Positions 1 to 9,327 of a stretch of DNA of 64,000 bases are shown one piece after another. The DNA comes from Pseudodesulfovibrio hydrargyri (GTDB lineage Bacteria > Desulfobacterota > Desulfovibrionia > Desulfovibrionales > Desulfovibrionaceae): assembly GCF_001874525.1 (NCBI RefSeq), contig NZ_LKAQ01000004.1, positions 2,137,590 to 2,201,589 on the forward strand, written 5' to 3'. The position numbers were made by a program, and so were the translations under genes. Within the stretch, counting starts at the first letter, position 1. Each line of letters starts with the position of its first letter. The notes below the pieces were generated by a model. It saw nothing but the letters and a program-made list of their open reading frames with translations, was not told the origin of the DNA and searched no databases.

Positions 1-275
1 CCGGTTTCGATCTGGACCGCCTTGACTCCGGCCCTGCGCACGCGATCGGCGTCGCGTTCCGTCTGCTGGTCACCTTCGATGACGGCCAGTTTGCCGCCGA
101 GCTCCCGGGCCATGGCTTCGAGCAGGGTGGTCTTGCCGCTGCCGGGTGAGCTGATCAGGTTGATGACCGAAACGCCGAGTTCCTTGAAACGGGCGCGGTT
201 CCTGTCCGCCTGGGCGTCATTTTTCGCCAGGACGGGGGATTGTATTTCAACTCGTGTGGTTTCCTGTCGTGCCAT
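1..275 (-). CDS. hypB: HypB-like nickel-insertion GTPase (3' part outside window)
   Basis: N-terminal 91 residues of a HypB-family P-loop GTPase. The Walker A motif SSPGSGKTT lies at about residues 42-50 and is followed by the VIEGDQQTERDA stretch typical of HypB. The His-rich N-terminal tail of some HypB proteins is absent. HypB hydrolyses GTP to drive nickel delivery into metalloenzymes. The gene starts 4 bases after hypA and is the last visible gene of the guanidine operon. Its likely client is therefore the Ni-dependent ureohydrolase at the head of the operon, like the HypB-like accessory protein Sll1079 of Synechocystis, not a [NiFe] hydrogenase. The hydrogenase encoded in this window is the [FeFe] type, which does not need HypAB. 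The client assignment is inference from context. Confidence 0.9.
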   Translation of the reverse strand, partial: MARQETTRVEIQSPVLAKNDAQADRNRARFKELGVSVINLISSPGSGKTTLLEAMARELGGKLAVIEGDQQTERDADRVRRAGVKAVQIET

Positions 276-279
276 TGTA

Positions 280-621
280 TTATGCCTCCGCGATGTCCAC
301 CGCATCCAGTGTGAAGTCGTCGCCGCCCCGCACTTCGCGGGACAGGGATTCGCAGGACGGACATCGGTCGTAGGGGTTGATGAAGGTGTAATCCGTGCCG
401 CAGCTCAGGCAGTGGGCCGGAGCCGCGACTTTGGTGACGATGAGTTCCGGTTGGCCGAAGCCGAGCTGGCCGGCCACTTCGGTGAAACAGAATTTGAGCG
501 ACTCTGCGTTGATGCCGGACAGTGGTCCGATGGTGCAGGACGCCGATACGAGATCGGCCCGGCCTCCAAGGGCGTCGGAAATGGTGTCGAGCATGGCTTC
601 GGCAATGGACATTTCGTGCAT
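280..621 (-). CDS. hypA: HypA-like nickel metallochaperone
   Basis: 113 residues, the usual HypA length. It opens with MHEMSI, where the N-terminal amine and His2 bind nickel. The zinc site has two CxxC pairs, Cys71/Cys74 and Cys87/Cys90. HypA hands nickel to a client enzyme together with HypB. It sits 11 bases after the ABC ATPase gene and 4 bases before hypB, inside the putative guanidine uptake and hydrolysis operon. A HypA-like protein (Sll1078) is needed for activation of the Ni-dependent guanidine hydrolase of Synechocystis, and the same job is the best guess here. A role in a [NiFe] hydrogenase elsewhere in the genome cannot be excluded. Confidence 0.9.
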   Translation of the reverse strand: MHEMSIAEAMLDTISDALGGRADLVSASCTIGPLSGINAESLKFCFTEVAGQLGFGQPELIVTKVAAPAHCLSCGTDYTFINPYDRCPSCESLSREVRGGDDFTLDAVDIAEA

Positions 622-632
622 GATCCGCTCCT

Positions 633-1537
<905 letters not shown>

Positions 1538-1541
<4 letters not shown>

Positions 1542-2605
1542 CGGGTCCCTCCACAGCTGCTGGCGTATCCCGCATTGCCGGACGGGCCGGTGTTTTCGGC
1601 CCTCAAGTTGATTTGGACTTTTTTCCAGATGGAGCCGGTTTCGGATTCCCAGGGGAAGAGATGGCGTCCGAAAAAGGCCATGACCTGGTCGGTAAGCAGG
1701 CCGATGAGGCCGATCATGATGATGGCCGCATAGACGTTGTCGAAATTCCGGTATCGTTGCTGCTGGTAGAGAAACGAGGTAATGCCCGATTTTTCGCCGA
1801 TGAGTTCCGCGACCACGAGGTAGGTCCAGGCCCAGCCCATGAGGATGCGCATGTCGGCGTACAGGCGTGGAAGAATGCCGGGGATGACGATCTTGGTCAG
1901 CAATTGCCTGCTGCTGGCACCAAGCGTCTGGGCCGCCTCCAGGAGCGAGCCGTCCAGTTGCCGGGTGGTGTTGGCGACGATGAGGACCATCTGGAAAAAC
2001 GTGCCGATGAAAATGACGGTGATTTTGGGCGCGTCCTTGAGCCCGAGGATGGCCACGGCCAAGGCGCCGAAGACGGGCGCGGGCATGTAGCGGATGAAAT
2101 CCACGAAGGGCTCTGTCAGCCGGGTGAAGAAGTCGTAGGTGCCGCACATGATTCCGAGAGGAACACCGAGCAATGCCGAATAGAGAAAGCCCCAGAAGAT
2201 GATCTTGAAACTGTGCCACAGGGATTCGTGCAGCCACTTGTCTCCCCTGCGCTGGGGTTCGGCGGTGAAGGCCGTGTAAAAGGCGCGGGCGACTTTGTGC
2301 GGCGCGGGCAGGTAGATGGGGTTGGCCGGATCGCCCTGGGCCAGCGTGGCTCCGGCCGCCGCGAGTTCCTTGTTGCGGGATTCGAAGACGTCCTTTTCCA
2401 CAAGCTGGCCTTTGGCGACGTAATCGTAATCGCCTTTCACCGAGGTGTCGCCCGCGTTGGTTATCTCAACCAGCGGATGCCAGACGTACGGGCAATAGCT
2501 GACGATCGACCATGCAACGAGAGGCAGGATGAACGACATGATCGTGAGGATCAGTTTTCTTCTGGGGTTCAGTTCTTTTCTGACGGTGAACCAACTGCTG
2601 AACAT
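1538..2605 (-). CDS. ABC transporter permease (probable guanidine uptake)
   Basis: 355 residues. The ATG at 2605 has an AGGAG at good spacing, so it is preferred over the in-frame ATG seven codons upstream. The C-terminal two-thirds is a BPD_transp_1 permease with the EAA-loop motif ([10 protein letters not shown]..., about two-thirds of the way in). The N-terminal third has one membrane segment and then a soluble loop of about 80 residues before the second segment, a layout longer than the TauC/SsuC norm. It would form the membrane channel of the importer, acting with the ATPase whose gene it overlaps by four bases. Substrate inferred from the operon. Confidence 0.87.
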
Positions 2606-2626
2606 CGAGTGAGCTCCTGGAGGCAT

Positions 2627-2657
2627 AGCCGCGCCCGGCGGTTCGCCGGGCGCGGCT
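2627..2657 (-). other. Intercistronic hairpin between binding protein and permease
   Basis: A perfect 14-bp GC-rich stem (2627-2640 with 2644-2657) with a 3-base loop lies in the 60-base gap between the binding-protein stop and the permease start. It has no T-run after it on the minus strand, so it is not a classic terminator. Hairpins in this position commonly protect the upstream message from 3' decay, which gives more binding protein than membrane components. That function is inferred. Confidence 0.6.
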
Positions 2658-2665
2658 CGTTGTAT

Positions 2666-3637
2666 TTACTGGACGAGAGTTGGATCGAGGTGTTCGCCGT
2701 CGGCGATGCGTTTCTTGTACACGCCGTTGTCCACGTTGAACTCGTCCACGACCTTGTTGGAGCCGTAAACGGATTCGAGCGTGTCGCCCTTCACAAAGTG
2801 CTTTTTGTTGCCGGCCTGGCCCAGGAAGTGGGTTCCCTTCATGAGCGGGGCGTACTCCGCCGGGGAAAGCCCCACGCGGTTGCTCATGATTTCCAGGATC
2901 TCGTCACGGTTGGAGGGATCGGCGATGTAGTCGGCGATCTTGAACCAGACCTTGACGACCTTGGCCCATTCGGCCTTGTGTTCGACCAGGCTCTTGGGGT
3001 TGACGCAGAGCAGGTCGTAGATGATGCCGGGTACGTCGGCGCTGCTGAAGACGGCCTCGGAGCCGGGCATTTCGCGCAGGGCCTGGCCGGAGTTGGGCTG
3101 CCAGGCGACGATGGCGTCGACCTCGCCGGAGCCCAGTGCCTGCGGCGTTTGGTCGGTGGGCATGTTCACGATTTCAATGTCGGATTCGGACATGCCTGCG
3201 GATTTCAGGGCGTTGAGCAGGAGCAGGTGGCTCACGAAACCGACCTCGACGCCGACCTTCTTGCCCTTGAGCTGCTTGACGGACTTGATGCCGGGCCTGG
3301 CCACGACCATGTCGTTGCCGTTGGAGTAGTCGTTCATGACAATGCCGACGGACGGGGCGCCCTGGGAGGCCATGACCAGGGCGTCGCCGTTGGTCATGGT
3401 CACGGCATCGACCTTGCCGGCGGCAAAGGCGTCCATGGACGGGACGTATTCGAACCAGACGAACTCGACGTCAACGCCTGCTTCCTTGAACCATCCTTTC
3501 TGGATGCCGATGTCCCAGGCGACCCAGCCGGGCCAGTCGCTGTAGGCAACCTTGAGGGGACGTGCGTGGGCGGTCACGCTGCCGAGCGCGAACAGGGCCA
3601 GGGCCAGGAATAGAACGATGCGGGGTAAACGGGACAT
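2666..3637 (-). CDS. ABC transporter periplasmic binding protein (probable guanidine-binding)
   Basis: 323 residues. The ATG at 3637 has GGAGAG just upstream; the in-frame ATG at 3649 has none. A Sec signal peptide runs to about residue 25 (hydrophobic core, then VTAHA before RPLKV). The mature part is an NMT1/SsuA-like solute-binding protein that begins [10 protein letters not shown] and continues to a C-terminal [11 protein letters not shown] stretch. It would deliver substrate to the adjacent permease and ATPase. The operon with a GdmH-type hydrolase and HypAB is the reason for proposing guanidine as ligand. A 14-bp hairpin follows the gene. Confidence 0.87.
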   Translation of the reverse strand: MSRLPRIVLFLALALFALGSVTAHARPLKVAYSDWPGWVAWDIGIQKGWFKEAGVDVEFVWFEYVPSMDAFAAGKVDAVTMTNGDALVMASQGAPSVGIVMNDYSNGNDMVVARPGIKSVKQLKGKKVGVEVGFVSHLLLLNALKSAGMSESDIEIVNMPTDQTPQALGSGEVDAIVAWQPNSGQALREMPGSEAVFSSADVPGIIYDLLCVNPKSLVEHKAEWAKVVKVWFKIADYIADPSNRDEILEIMSNRVGLSPAEYAPLMKGTHFLGQAGNKKHFVKGDTLESVYGSNKVVDEFNVDNGVYKKRIADGEHLDPTLVQ

Positions 3638-3663
3638 GGGACTCTCCATATGTAAGTTGTTGG

Positions 3664-4512
3664 TTAAGCTGTGTTCTTGGTGTTTATGCTCAGTCCTTCG
3701 GACAACTTGATGGCAGGGCGTTGGGTCTTCAGACGGTAATCCCACCACATGCCCATTGCGCGTTGGCGGAACCAGGCGCCCACGTTCGGATGGTCGCCGA
3801 TGGGAACGGTGAGCGGAATCGGCCGGCCGAGCTCGCCGGAGATGTCCCCCACCATGGTTTCCGCGAAATCCCGGTGTTCGCACGGCCACAAGTACTGGGC
3901 CGCCACTATGGTCGGGAGAGGCCCGGCGGCGAACCGTTTGAGGGCCGGGGCGAGCATGGGATTTCCATGGCGGACGAAGCCGATCTCTCCGGTGGCCGCG
4001 CCTATCTCTTCCCACAACAGCCGCATGAGCTTGTAGGATTCGGCCCGAACCTCCGGGTCGCCGTCGCCGGAGGCGGCCAAGAGCAGACGGAATTGGCCCG
4101 GGCCGGTGACCCCGAGGTCCATGGCCGCCCTGCGGCCGGCGTCCGCCAGGGACGCCAGCAACAGGGGGTGACAAGGTTCAACGCCGTCATAGAATATCCG
4201 GGCGTCGTGATTTTTCTTACGCGCCCAGACAGCCGCATCGGCCAATGCCCGCTTGACGAACAGGTCAATGTGCATCTCCGCCGGGAGCATGAACACTGCT
4301 TCGGCTTCGCCGCTCGCCCCGAGCAGCGTCTCTTCCAGCCCAGCCCCCGGGCAGAGAGGGTCGAGGTGGACGAACTCCGCCTTGACCTCACTGCCGATGG
4401 CTTCGGAGCATTCGGCCGCAAGGGCTTCCGCGGCCCGCAGGGCCATGGGTTGGCGGCCGATACCCAGCGAGGTGTGCGGCAAGAGGATGCGCAGTTGATC
4501 TTTGCGGGACAT
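3664..4512 (-). CDS. CbiX/CfbA-like chelatase-family protein in the nickel operon
   Basis: 282 residues. The two halves each resemble the sirohydrochlorin cobalto-/nickel-chelatase (CbiX/CfbA) fold: LLPHTSLG near residues 10-17, and [20 protein letters not shown] near 143-162, which matches the family's LLLVGHGSRDPEANAEVYKL pattern. In the second half the chelatase His is replaced by Ser and the Ser/Arg of HGSRD by Asp/Gly. In the first half a His (His13) is kept. The gene begins 9 bases after the ureohydrolase stop and ends 26 bases before the binding protein gene, so it is an operon member. No tetrapyrrole genes are nearby. A role in nickel handling for the hydrolase is attractive but unproven; it could also be a binding-only remnant of the fold. 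Confidence 0.6.
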   Translation of the reverse strand: MSRKDQLRILLPHTSLGIGRQPMALRAAEALAAECSEAIGSEVKAEFVHLDPLCPGAGLEETLLGASGEAEAVFMLPAEMHIDLFVKRALADAAVWARKKNHDARIFYDGVEPCHPLLLASLADAGRRAAMDLGVTGPGQFRLLLAASGDGDPEVRAESYKLMRLLWEEIGAATGEIGFVRHGNPMLAPALKRFAAGPLPTIVAAQYLWPCEHRDFAETMVGDISGELGRPIPLTVPIGDHPNVGAWFRQRAMGMWWDYRLKTQRPAIKLSEGLSINTKNTA

Positions 4513-4521
4513 GCGGGCCGC

Positions 4522-5676
4522 CTATTTGAGTTTGCCGCCGAGGCGGTCGTGCTTGACCATGGTAGCCAGGACGTCGACGATGGAACGAACGCCGAGCAAT
4601 GCGGTGATGTCCGACACGTCGTACGGCGGGGCGACTTCGACCACCTCCATGGCGGCCACGCCTTCGGCGGCCACGCCGCGCATGATCGCCAGCGCCTCGC
4701 GGGGGAGCAGGCCGCCCGGTTCGGGCCAGCCGGTGCCGGGGACGAAACCGGCGTCCACGGAATCGATGTCAAAGGACAGGTAGACCGCGCTCGCACCTTT
4801 CCAGGCCACCTCAAGGGCCATGTCGATGGTATCCTGAATGCCCATTTTCTCCACATCCTGGACAGTCATGACCGTGCATTCCATGTCGCGCCCGGCCTTG
4901 ACGCCGGGGCGGGGTACCTGCCATCCGCCGATCCCGATCTGGACGAGGTTTTTGGGCGGCACGTTGGGCATGTTGGTGGCGTGGAACCAGGGGCAGGTGT
5001 GCATGATCTCGTCCATGTCCTTTTCCTGGGTGTCGACGTGGCGGTCCAGGTGGATGATGCCGACGTTGCCTTCCACGCACTCGGCAACGCCCCGGACGCA
5101 CGGGTAGCCTATGGAGTGGTCCCCGCCCATGATGATGGGCATGGTGCCCTGATCCATTATGTGGGCCACGCCTTTGGCGATCTGGTCGTGCGCCTTGGTG
5201 ATGTTGGACGGGCAGAAGATGTCGCCCACGTCGCACAGAGCCAGGGATTCGCGGAGGTCCACGCCCAGCTCATAGTTGTACGTGGTGTACAGCGACGAGA
5301 TGCGGCGCATGGCCTGGGGGCCGAATCGGGTGCCCGAGCGATAGGTGACGCCGATGTCGAAGGGCACACCGACGATGGCGGCGTCATATTCTCCGACCTT
5401 GTTGACGTCTTCCAGATAGGGAGCCTTGAGGAAGGTGTTGATGCCGGACCAGTGGGGCAACTCGCCGCGCTGGAAGGTGGAAAAGACGGTCTTGTCTTCG
5501 ATGGAATCGGCCGGTTCCAGGCCGAGTTCCTTGCCCCGCCTGACCTCTTCCCACCATTTTTCTTCGGGGATGTCCTTTTCCAGTTCTCGAGCGATCATGC
5601 CTTCCAGATGCGACGTGTCGGGGAGTTCCCGGTCATGCTCCCGAAAATTGGGCGCATGCTTCTTGTAGAAGCTCAT
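4522..5676 (-). CDS. gdmH: GdmH-type nickel-dependent guanidine hydrolase (ureohydrolase family)
   Basis: 384 residues, longer than typical agmatinases (about 300) because of an N-terminal extension of about 90 residues. ATG at 5676 with GGAGG upstream. The family's metal ligands are present: GGDHS (His187), Asp211-x-His213-x-Asp215 and SFDID (Asp303, Asp305). The second motif reads DRHVD instead of the usual DAHxD, and it continues QEKDMDE. I recall a similar departure in the guanidine hydrolases (GdmH, Sll1077). The enzyme would split guanidine into urea and ammonium. The operon supplies an importer and HypA/HypB-like nickel chaperones, the same set as Synechocystis sll1077-1082. Alternative: another guanidino-acid hydrolase. 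A metabolite assay would settle specificity. Confidence 0.83.
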   Translation of the reverse strand: MSFYKKHAPNFREHDRELPDTSHLEGMIARELEKDIPEEKWWEEVRRGKELGLEPADSIEDKTVFSTFQRGELPHWSGINTFLKAPYLEDVNKVGEYDAAIVGVPFDIGVTYRSGTRFGPQAMRRISSLYTTYNYELGVDLRESLALCDVGDIFCPSNITKAHDQIAKGVAHIMDQGTMPIIMGGDHSIGYPCVRGVAECVEGNVGIIHLDRHVDTQEKDMDEIMHTCPWFHATNMPNVPPKNLVQIGIGGWQVPRPGVKAGRDMECTVMTVQDVEKMGIQDTIDMALEVAWKGASAVYLSFDIDSVDAGFVPGTGWPEPGGLLPREALAIMRGVAAEGVAAMEVVEVAPPYDVSDITALLGVRSIVDVLATMVKHDRLGGKLK

Positions 5677-6330
5677 AAATACCTCCGGTAAGAGTAAATG
5701 CGGAACCAGCGGCGTCCAAACGGCGCACGTACAAGACGACGCCATAAAGCTGCGAATTATTGCGCCGGAACTGCGCGAGTGGTGTATCCAGTGGAAGATG
5801 AGGCTGAACGACGCAATCGGTCATGCGGCCTCGTGCGAGGCTATGAAATGGGCGGTCCGCAGATCGGGATGACCTGCTGTGCATTGTAGAGGTAGCGGTA
5901 TCGCTTCATGAATGCTTTCATAGAACAAGAGCTAATGCACATTTCGGACCAGAAAGGGTGACTTTGAGGTAGTTCGCTTTGCCAGCCAAGCTATATTGGG
6001 ATGTTATGGCTAGTTTAGCCTGTGGCGGAACTCGCTGATTATGTCTATGTCCGTATAAAAAGATGACAAAAATGTTTATTTTCGAAAGAGGTAAGGGCTA
6101 AGTCGTCAGCCGCGTGGAGAATGAGCCATAACAAGAGCTTTGAGAGGATTGCCCGTTAATTGGGTTGCACAAAAATGGGAAATTTGATGAGTGCCGAAAA
6201 TTGAAACTGAGCCACTGGCCTGTGCTTAGTATGCTGATCATGCTAATATATTGAATTATATAATATAATAGTCAACCGTATGTGTCTTGTCCGCAATGTG
6301 CGGTATCAGTTTTTCTTTCCTGGTAAGGAA
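5677..6330. other. Leader/intergenic region upstream of gdmH, AT-rich in its distal part
   Basis: 650 bases with no convincing gene. The half next to gdmH is GC-rich, while 5900-6330 is clearly AT-richer than the neighbours. A promoter-like pair faces gdmH near 6240-6280 (minus strand): TTGACT, a 17-base spacer, then AATATA. That would give a transcript leader of more than 500 bases. The leader holds a small GCCTC/GAGGC hairpin at about 5832-5845. I looked for the conserved elements of guanidine-I, -II and -III riboswitches and did not find a convincing set. Confidence 0.45.
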
Positions 6331-6331
6331 T

Positions 6332-6370
6332 AAAAAAAGCCTCACAATGGCGCAAGTCATTGTGAGGCTT
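6332..6370 (-). terminator. Terminator hairpin beyond hydF and the third tRNA-Thr scar
   Basis: A perfect 13-bp stem (6337-6349 with 6358-6370) with an 8-base loop, followed on the minus strand by a run of seven T. It would end transcription of the hydG-hydF operon. It also lies just beyond the tRNA-Thr fragment, as the terminator of an intact tRNA would. Confidence 0.85.
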
Positions 6371-6379
6371 AATTATCGT

Positions 6380-6426
6380 TGGAGCCAGGAATCGGAATGG
6401 AACCGACGAGCTACTGATTACGAATC
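6380..6426 (-). repeat. Degenerate 3' fragment of tRNA-Thr(CGT): attachment-site scar
   Basis: 47 bases that match the 3' part of the tRNA-Thr gene at 16826-16872 (3' CCA back into the anticodon arm) with two substitutions. The match stops in the anticodon stem, so no tRNA can form. It is followed by a terminator hairpin. This is the usual footprint left when an element integrates in a tRNA gene and displaces its original 3' end. Confidence 0.8.
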
Positions 6427-6450
6427 TGCGTAAAAATAAATAATAAATTA

Positions 6451-7713
6451 TTACGATATATTATCTAATTTTGACGCACTGATTGTGTGAGGGGTTTCTG
6501 TGGGTGTTGTGATTGTGTTTGGCATCACTCCGAAGGGGCGTAAAACACGTTGCAGCACGCCTTGGAGTTTCGAGATGGCCACGCCGTAGTTGGTGATCGG
6601 CACGCCACGGCGTTTGCATTCGGCGATGCGCCGGAGCATCTCGGTGCGGTTCAGCATGCATGCTCCGCAGTGGACCACCAGGGCGAAGCGCTCCAGGTCC
6701 TCGGGGAAGTCGTGCCCGGCGTAGACCTCGAAATTGAGGTCCCGGCCCGTGTACTGGGCCATCCAGCGCGGGATCTTGACCCGCCCGATGTCGTCGGCCA
6801 CGTCGTGGTGTGAGCAGGCCTCGCCGATGAGCACGGTGTCGCCGTCCTTGAGGGTGTCGACGGCCGAGGCCCCTGCCACCAGGCTGTCCAGGTCGCCCTT
6901 GTACCGGGCGAACAGGGTGGAGAAGGTGGTCAGGGGGATGTCGTCCGGCACGTCCCCGGCCACGCTCATGACCACCTGGGAGTCGGTGACCACCAGGGCG
7001 GGCGGGGTGCGCATCCCCAGGAGCGCGGCCTCGATCTCCCGCTCCTTGACCACGGTGCCCAGGGCGTCGCAGTCCAGAATTTCACGCAATACCTGCACCT
7101 GGGGCAGGATCAGGCGGCCCTTGGGCGCGGCCAGATCGATGGGCACCACGCAGACCACATGGTCGCCCTCGCGGATCAGGTCGCCGAGGATGAGCCGCTC
7201 CTGGCGATACTCGGGCGGAACGCTGTCGATGAGCCGGCGCTTGAGCCGGTCCACGCCCCGCCCCGTGGCCGCCGAGACGTGCAGGAACGGGGCGTCGAGC
7301 CCCTCGGGCGTGTGCTCCTCGGGCCGCAGGTCCGCCTTGTTCCAGGCCACGACGTGCGGGATGTCCATCTCGCGGATGGTCCTGAGCAGATCTTTCTCGT
7401 AATCGGTGAATCCCTCCTCGCCCAGGACGATCACGGCCACGTCGCAGCGGTAGAGGACCTTTCGCGTGGCCTTGACGCGCAATGCGCCCAACTCGCCTTC
7501 GTCGTCCAGCCCGGCCGTGTCGTAGAAGGTCACCGGGCCCAGCGGGAGCAACTCGTAGTGCTTGGCCACCGGGTCCGTGGTGGTCCCGGGCGTATCCGAG
7601 ACAATGGCCGTCTCCTGGCCGGTCAGGGCGTTGATCAGTGAGGACTTGCCCGCGTTGCGCCGTCCGGCCAGGGCGATGACCAGCCTGACCCCGCGCGGCG
7701 CCTTACCCGACAT
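6451..7713 (-). CDS. hydF: [FeFe] hydrogenase H-cluster maturation GTPase HydF
   Basis: 420 residues. An N-terminal G domain (P-loop GRRNAGKSS at about 17-25, then DTPGTT, DTAGLD and NKAD) is followed by the HydF dimerisation and Fe-S domains. The three cluster cysteines are EACSHH (about residue 300) and VVHCGACM (about 350). HydF is the scaffold on which the 2Fe subcluster is assembled by HydE and HydG before transfer to HydA. Its start overlaps the hydE stop by 11 bases. The last 20 or so residues are Thr/Ser-rich and encoded in AT-richer DNA next to the tRNA scar, so the tail may have been altered when the scar formed. Confidence 0.95.
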   Translation of the reverse strand: MSGKAPRGVRLVIALAGRRNAGKSSLINALTGQETAIVSDTPGTTTDPVAKHYELLPLGPVTFYDTAGLDDEGELGALRVKATRKVLYRCDVAVIVLGEEGFTDYEKDLLRTIREMDIPHVVAWNKADLRPEEHTPEGLDAPFLHVSAATGRGVDRLKRRLIDSVPPEYRQERLILGDLIREGDHVVCVVPIDLAAPKGRLILPQVQVLREILDCDALGTVVKEREIEAALLGMRTPPALVVTDSQVVMSVAGDVPDDIPLTTFSTLFARYKGDLDSLVAGASAVDTLKDGDTVLIGEACSHHDVADDIGRVKIPRWMAQYTGRDLNFEVYAGHDFPEDLERFALVVHCGACMLNRTEMLRRIAECKRRGVPITNYGVAISKLQGVLQRVLRPFGVMPNTITTPTETPHTISASKLDNIS

Positions 7714-8701
7714 GGTCCCTCCTCGGGGAGAACCCCTTGGATGCGGACGGGACGAAACCCATGGCCTCGATGGTCCGCCTGGCCGAGTCCAGAGACCCGG
7801 TCCTGTCCAGGCCGTCGGCGTTCTTGCCCGGATAGATGGTGTAATCGCCGCGCAGCTCGTCGGGCGTGATGGACGGCATGAGCACGTTGCATCCCCTGGC
7901 CAGGGCCTGGGCGCGGCCGCCGGGGTGCAGGGCGTCCAGGGCCGAGGTGGCCGGGATGTTCGCCTTGGGATTGAGCAGGCGCAGCAGGGCGGTCATGCGC
8001 TGGGACAGGACCACCGAGCCGGGCGGGAACGAGGCCAGCGGGGTGTCCGGATTGGGCACGAACGGGCCCACCGCGATCATGTCCAGATCCAGTTCGGTCA
8101 GGAAGAGGATGTCGCGCAGGGCGTCCATGGGCGTGGTGCCGGGCAGACCGGCGATGACCCCGGAGCCGACCTCGAAGCCCAAACGGCGCAGCTCCTCCAC
8201 CCGGTGGAGCCGGGCGGTGAAGTCCTCGCCCTTGCGCAGGTCCTTGTAGCGTGCCGGGTCCGTGGTCTCGAGCTTGATCAGGCAGCGGTCCGCCCCGCAG
8301 TCGCGCCAGTGGGCGTACTCGTCGACCCCCCGGTCGCCCAGGGAGAGGGTCACGGCCACGTCGTGGTCGGCCTTGATGGCACGGATCAGCGCGCCGATCT
8401 GTTCCCTGGAATAGGCCGTGTCGTCGCCGGATTGCAGGACCACGGTCCCGGCCCCCTGGGCCACGGCCAGGGCCGCGCTCTCGAGGATGGCGTTCGAGTC
8501 CATGCGGTAGCGGTTGAGGTGCCGGTTTCCGGCGCGCAGGCCGCAGTAGCGGCACTGCTTGTCGCAGACGTTGGAGAATTCGATGATGGCCCGCAGATAG
8601 ACGTCGCTGCCGAATATCCAGCGGCGCATCTCGTGGGCGCGGGCGAACAGGAAGGCGTCGTCCGAGCCGGTCAGGGCGTCGAGAATGTCGTGGGTGTTCA
8701 T
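7703..8701 (-). CDS. hydE: [FeFe] hydrogenase maturase HydE (radical SAM)
   Basis: 332 residues. The CX3CX2C radical-SAM cluster motif is Cys46, Cys50, Cys53 (NVCDKQCRYCGL). It is followed by a BATS-type barrel with the HydE hallmarks MRRWIFG, LQSGDD, LSLGDRG, KLETT and CNVLMPS. HydE converts the HydG-derived Fe(CO)2(CN)-cysteine complex on the way to the binuclear subcluster. The ATG at 8701 overlaps the stop of the upstream gene as ATGA, and the gene's own stop overlaps hydF, so translation of the three is probably coupled. Confidence 0.95.
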   Translation of the reverse strand: MNTHDILDALTGSDDAFLFARAHEMRRWIFGSDVYLRAIIEFSNVCDKQCRYCGLRAGNRHLNRYRMDSNAILESAALAVAQGAGTVVLQSGDDTAYSREQIGALIRAIKADHDVAVTLSLGDRGVDEYAHWRDCGADRCLIKLETTDPARYKDLRKGEDFTARLHRVEELRRLGFEVGSGVIAGLPGTTPMDALRDILFLTELDLDMIAVGPFVPNPDTPLASFPPGSVVLSQRMTALLRLLNPKANIPATSALDALHPGGRAQALARGCNVLMPSITPDELRGDYTIYPGKNADGLDRTGSLDSARRTIEAMGFVPSASKGFSPRRDHVG

Positions 8702-9327
8702 GGGGCTGTCGTGGCCGGGCGGTCCCGGAGGTCGAGGTTGCGCGCGGAGTCGGGGGCCAGCGAGCGGCAGGCGCACATGGCCCGCGCACACTCGTTGACC
8801 AGGCGGAAGGCGGCCACGGCTTCCTCGTCCGCATGGGCCGGGGGCTTGCCCGCCATGGTCCAGGAGAGCAGGGTGGGCACGTCCGCGCGGATCATGCCCC
8901 AGAATCCCTGGGGGGCGTGCGCCCCGGAGTGGGCGTACTGGCCGAAAATGATGACGTCGTCCACGATGAGCACGGGCAGGCAGGGCAGCCGCCGGGCCGG
9001 GTGCAGGCGCACCTTGTCCGGATGGCCGGCCGCCAGCTCGCTCATGTAGCGGTGGGACAGGGCCACCTCGTCGTCCGTGGCCTGGGTGGAGATGCCGAAG
9101 CGCAGGGCATCCAGAAACGGCCTGACCCAGGGCTCGCGGCTTTCCGGCTCCAGGACGATGATGTCCAGTCGTTCGAAGTCGGGCCGGGACAGGGCCGTGG
9201 TCAGGGCATCCCGGTGCGGCCGCGAGCGGGCGAAGGCCCCATACACGGCCGCGTGCAGGATGATCCTGCGGCCCGCGGCGAACAGGGCCGGGGTGTCGAG
9301 TTGATCGATGCCGACGACGAGCTTCAT
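8698..9327 (-). CDS. Uncharacterised protein coupled to hydE and the aspartase gene
   Basis: 209 residues, not assigned to a family I can name with confidence. ATG at 9327 overlaps the aspartase-like stop as ATGA, and the stop overlaps hydE as ATGA, so the protein is translationally locked into the maturation operon. It opens MKLVVGIDQLD. The centre has LDIIVLEPES and a run LPVLIVDDVIIFGQYAHSG that faintly recalls a phospholipase-D-like half-site without its HxK. The C-terminal part has a CARAMCACRS cysteine cluster. No signal peptide or membrane span. A role in H-cluster maturation is suggested only by position. Confidence 0.75.
   Translation of the reverse strand: MKLVVGIDQLDTPALFAAGRRIILHAAVYGAFARSRPHRDALTTALSRPDFERLDIIVLEPESREPWVRPFLDALRFGISTQATDDEVALSHRYMSELAAGHPDKVRLHPARRLPCLPVLIVDDVIIFGQYAHSGAHAPQGFWGMIRADVPTLLSWTMAGKPPAHADEEAVAAFRLVNECARAMCACRSLAPDSARNLDLRDRPATTAP

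Noticed and set aside
1..621. hypA/hypB as part of a [NiFe] hydrogenase locus.
   Set aside because: No [NiFe] structural or other hyp genes are nearby, the hydrogenase in this window is [FeFe], and the operon context fits a nickel-dependent hydrolase better.
5720..5745. Match to guanidine-III pieces (ACAAGACG near GGCGCAC).
   Set aside because: It lies on the plus strand, opposite to the operon, and the rest of the pseudoknot is absent.
5940..6035. Possible guanidine-I riboswitch on the minus strand (GTTCCG and CTGGTCCGA pieces).
   Set aside because: The two pieces are about 80 bases apart instead of about 20, the CTAGGG before the first and the GAGAG after the second are missing, and no AAAGCCCGGGAGA-type element follows.
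6380..6426. A functional tRNA-Thr gene.
   Set aside because: Only the 3' part is present and it carries substitutions; the D arm and 5' acceptor strand are absent. The same holds for 14956-15001.
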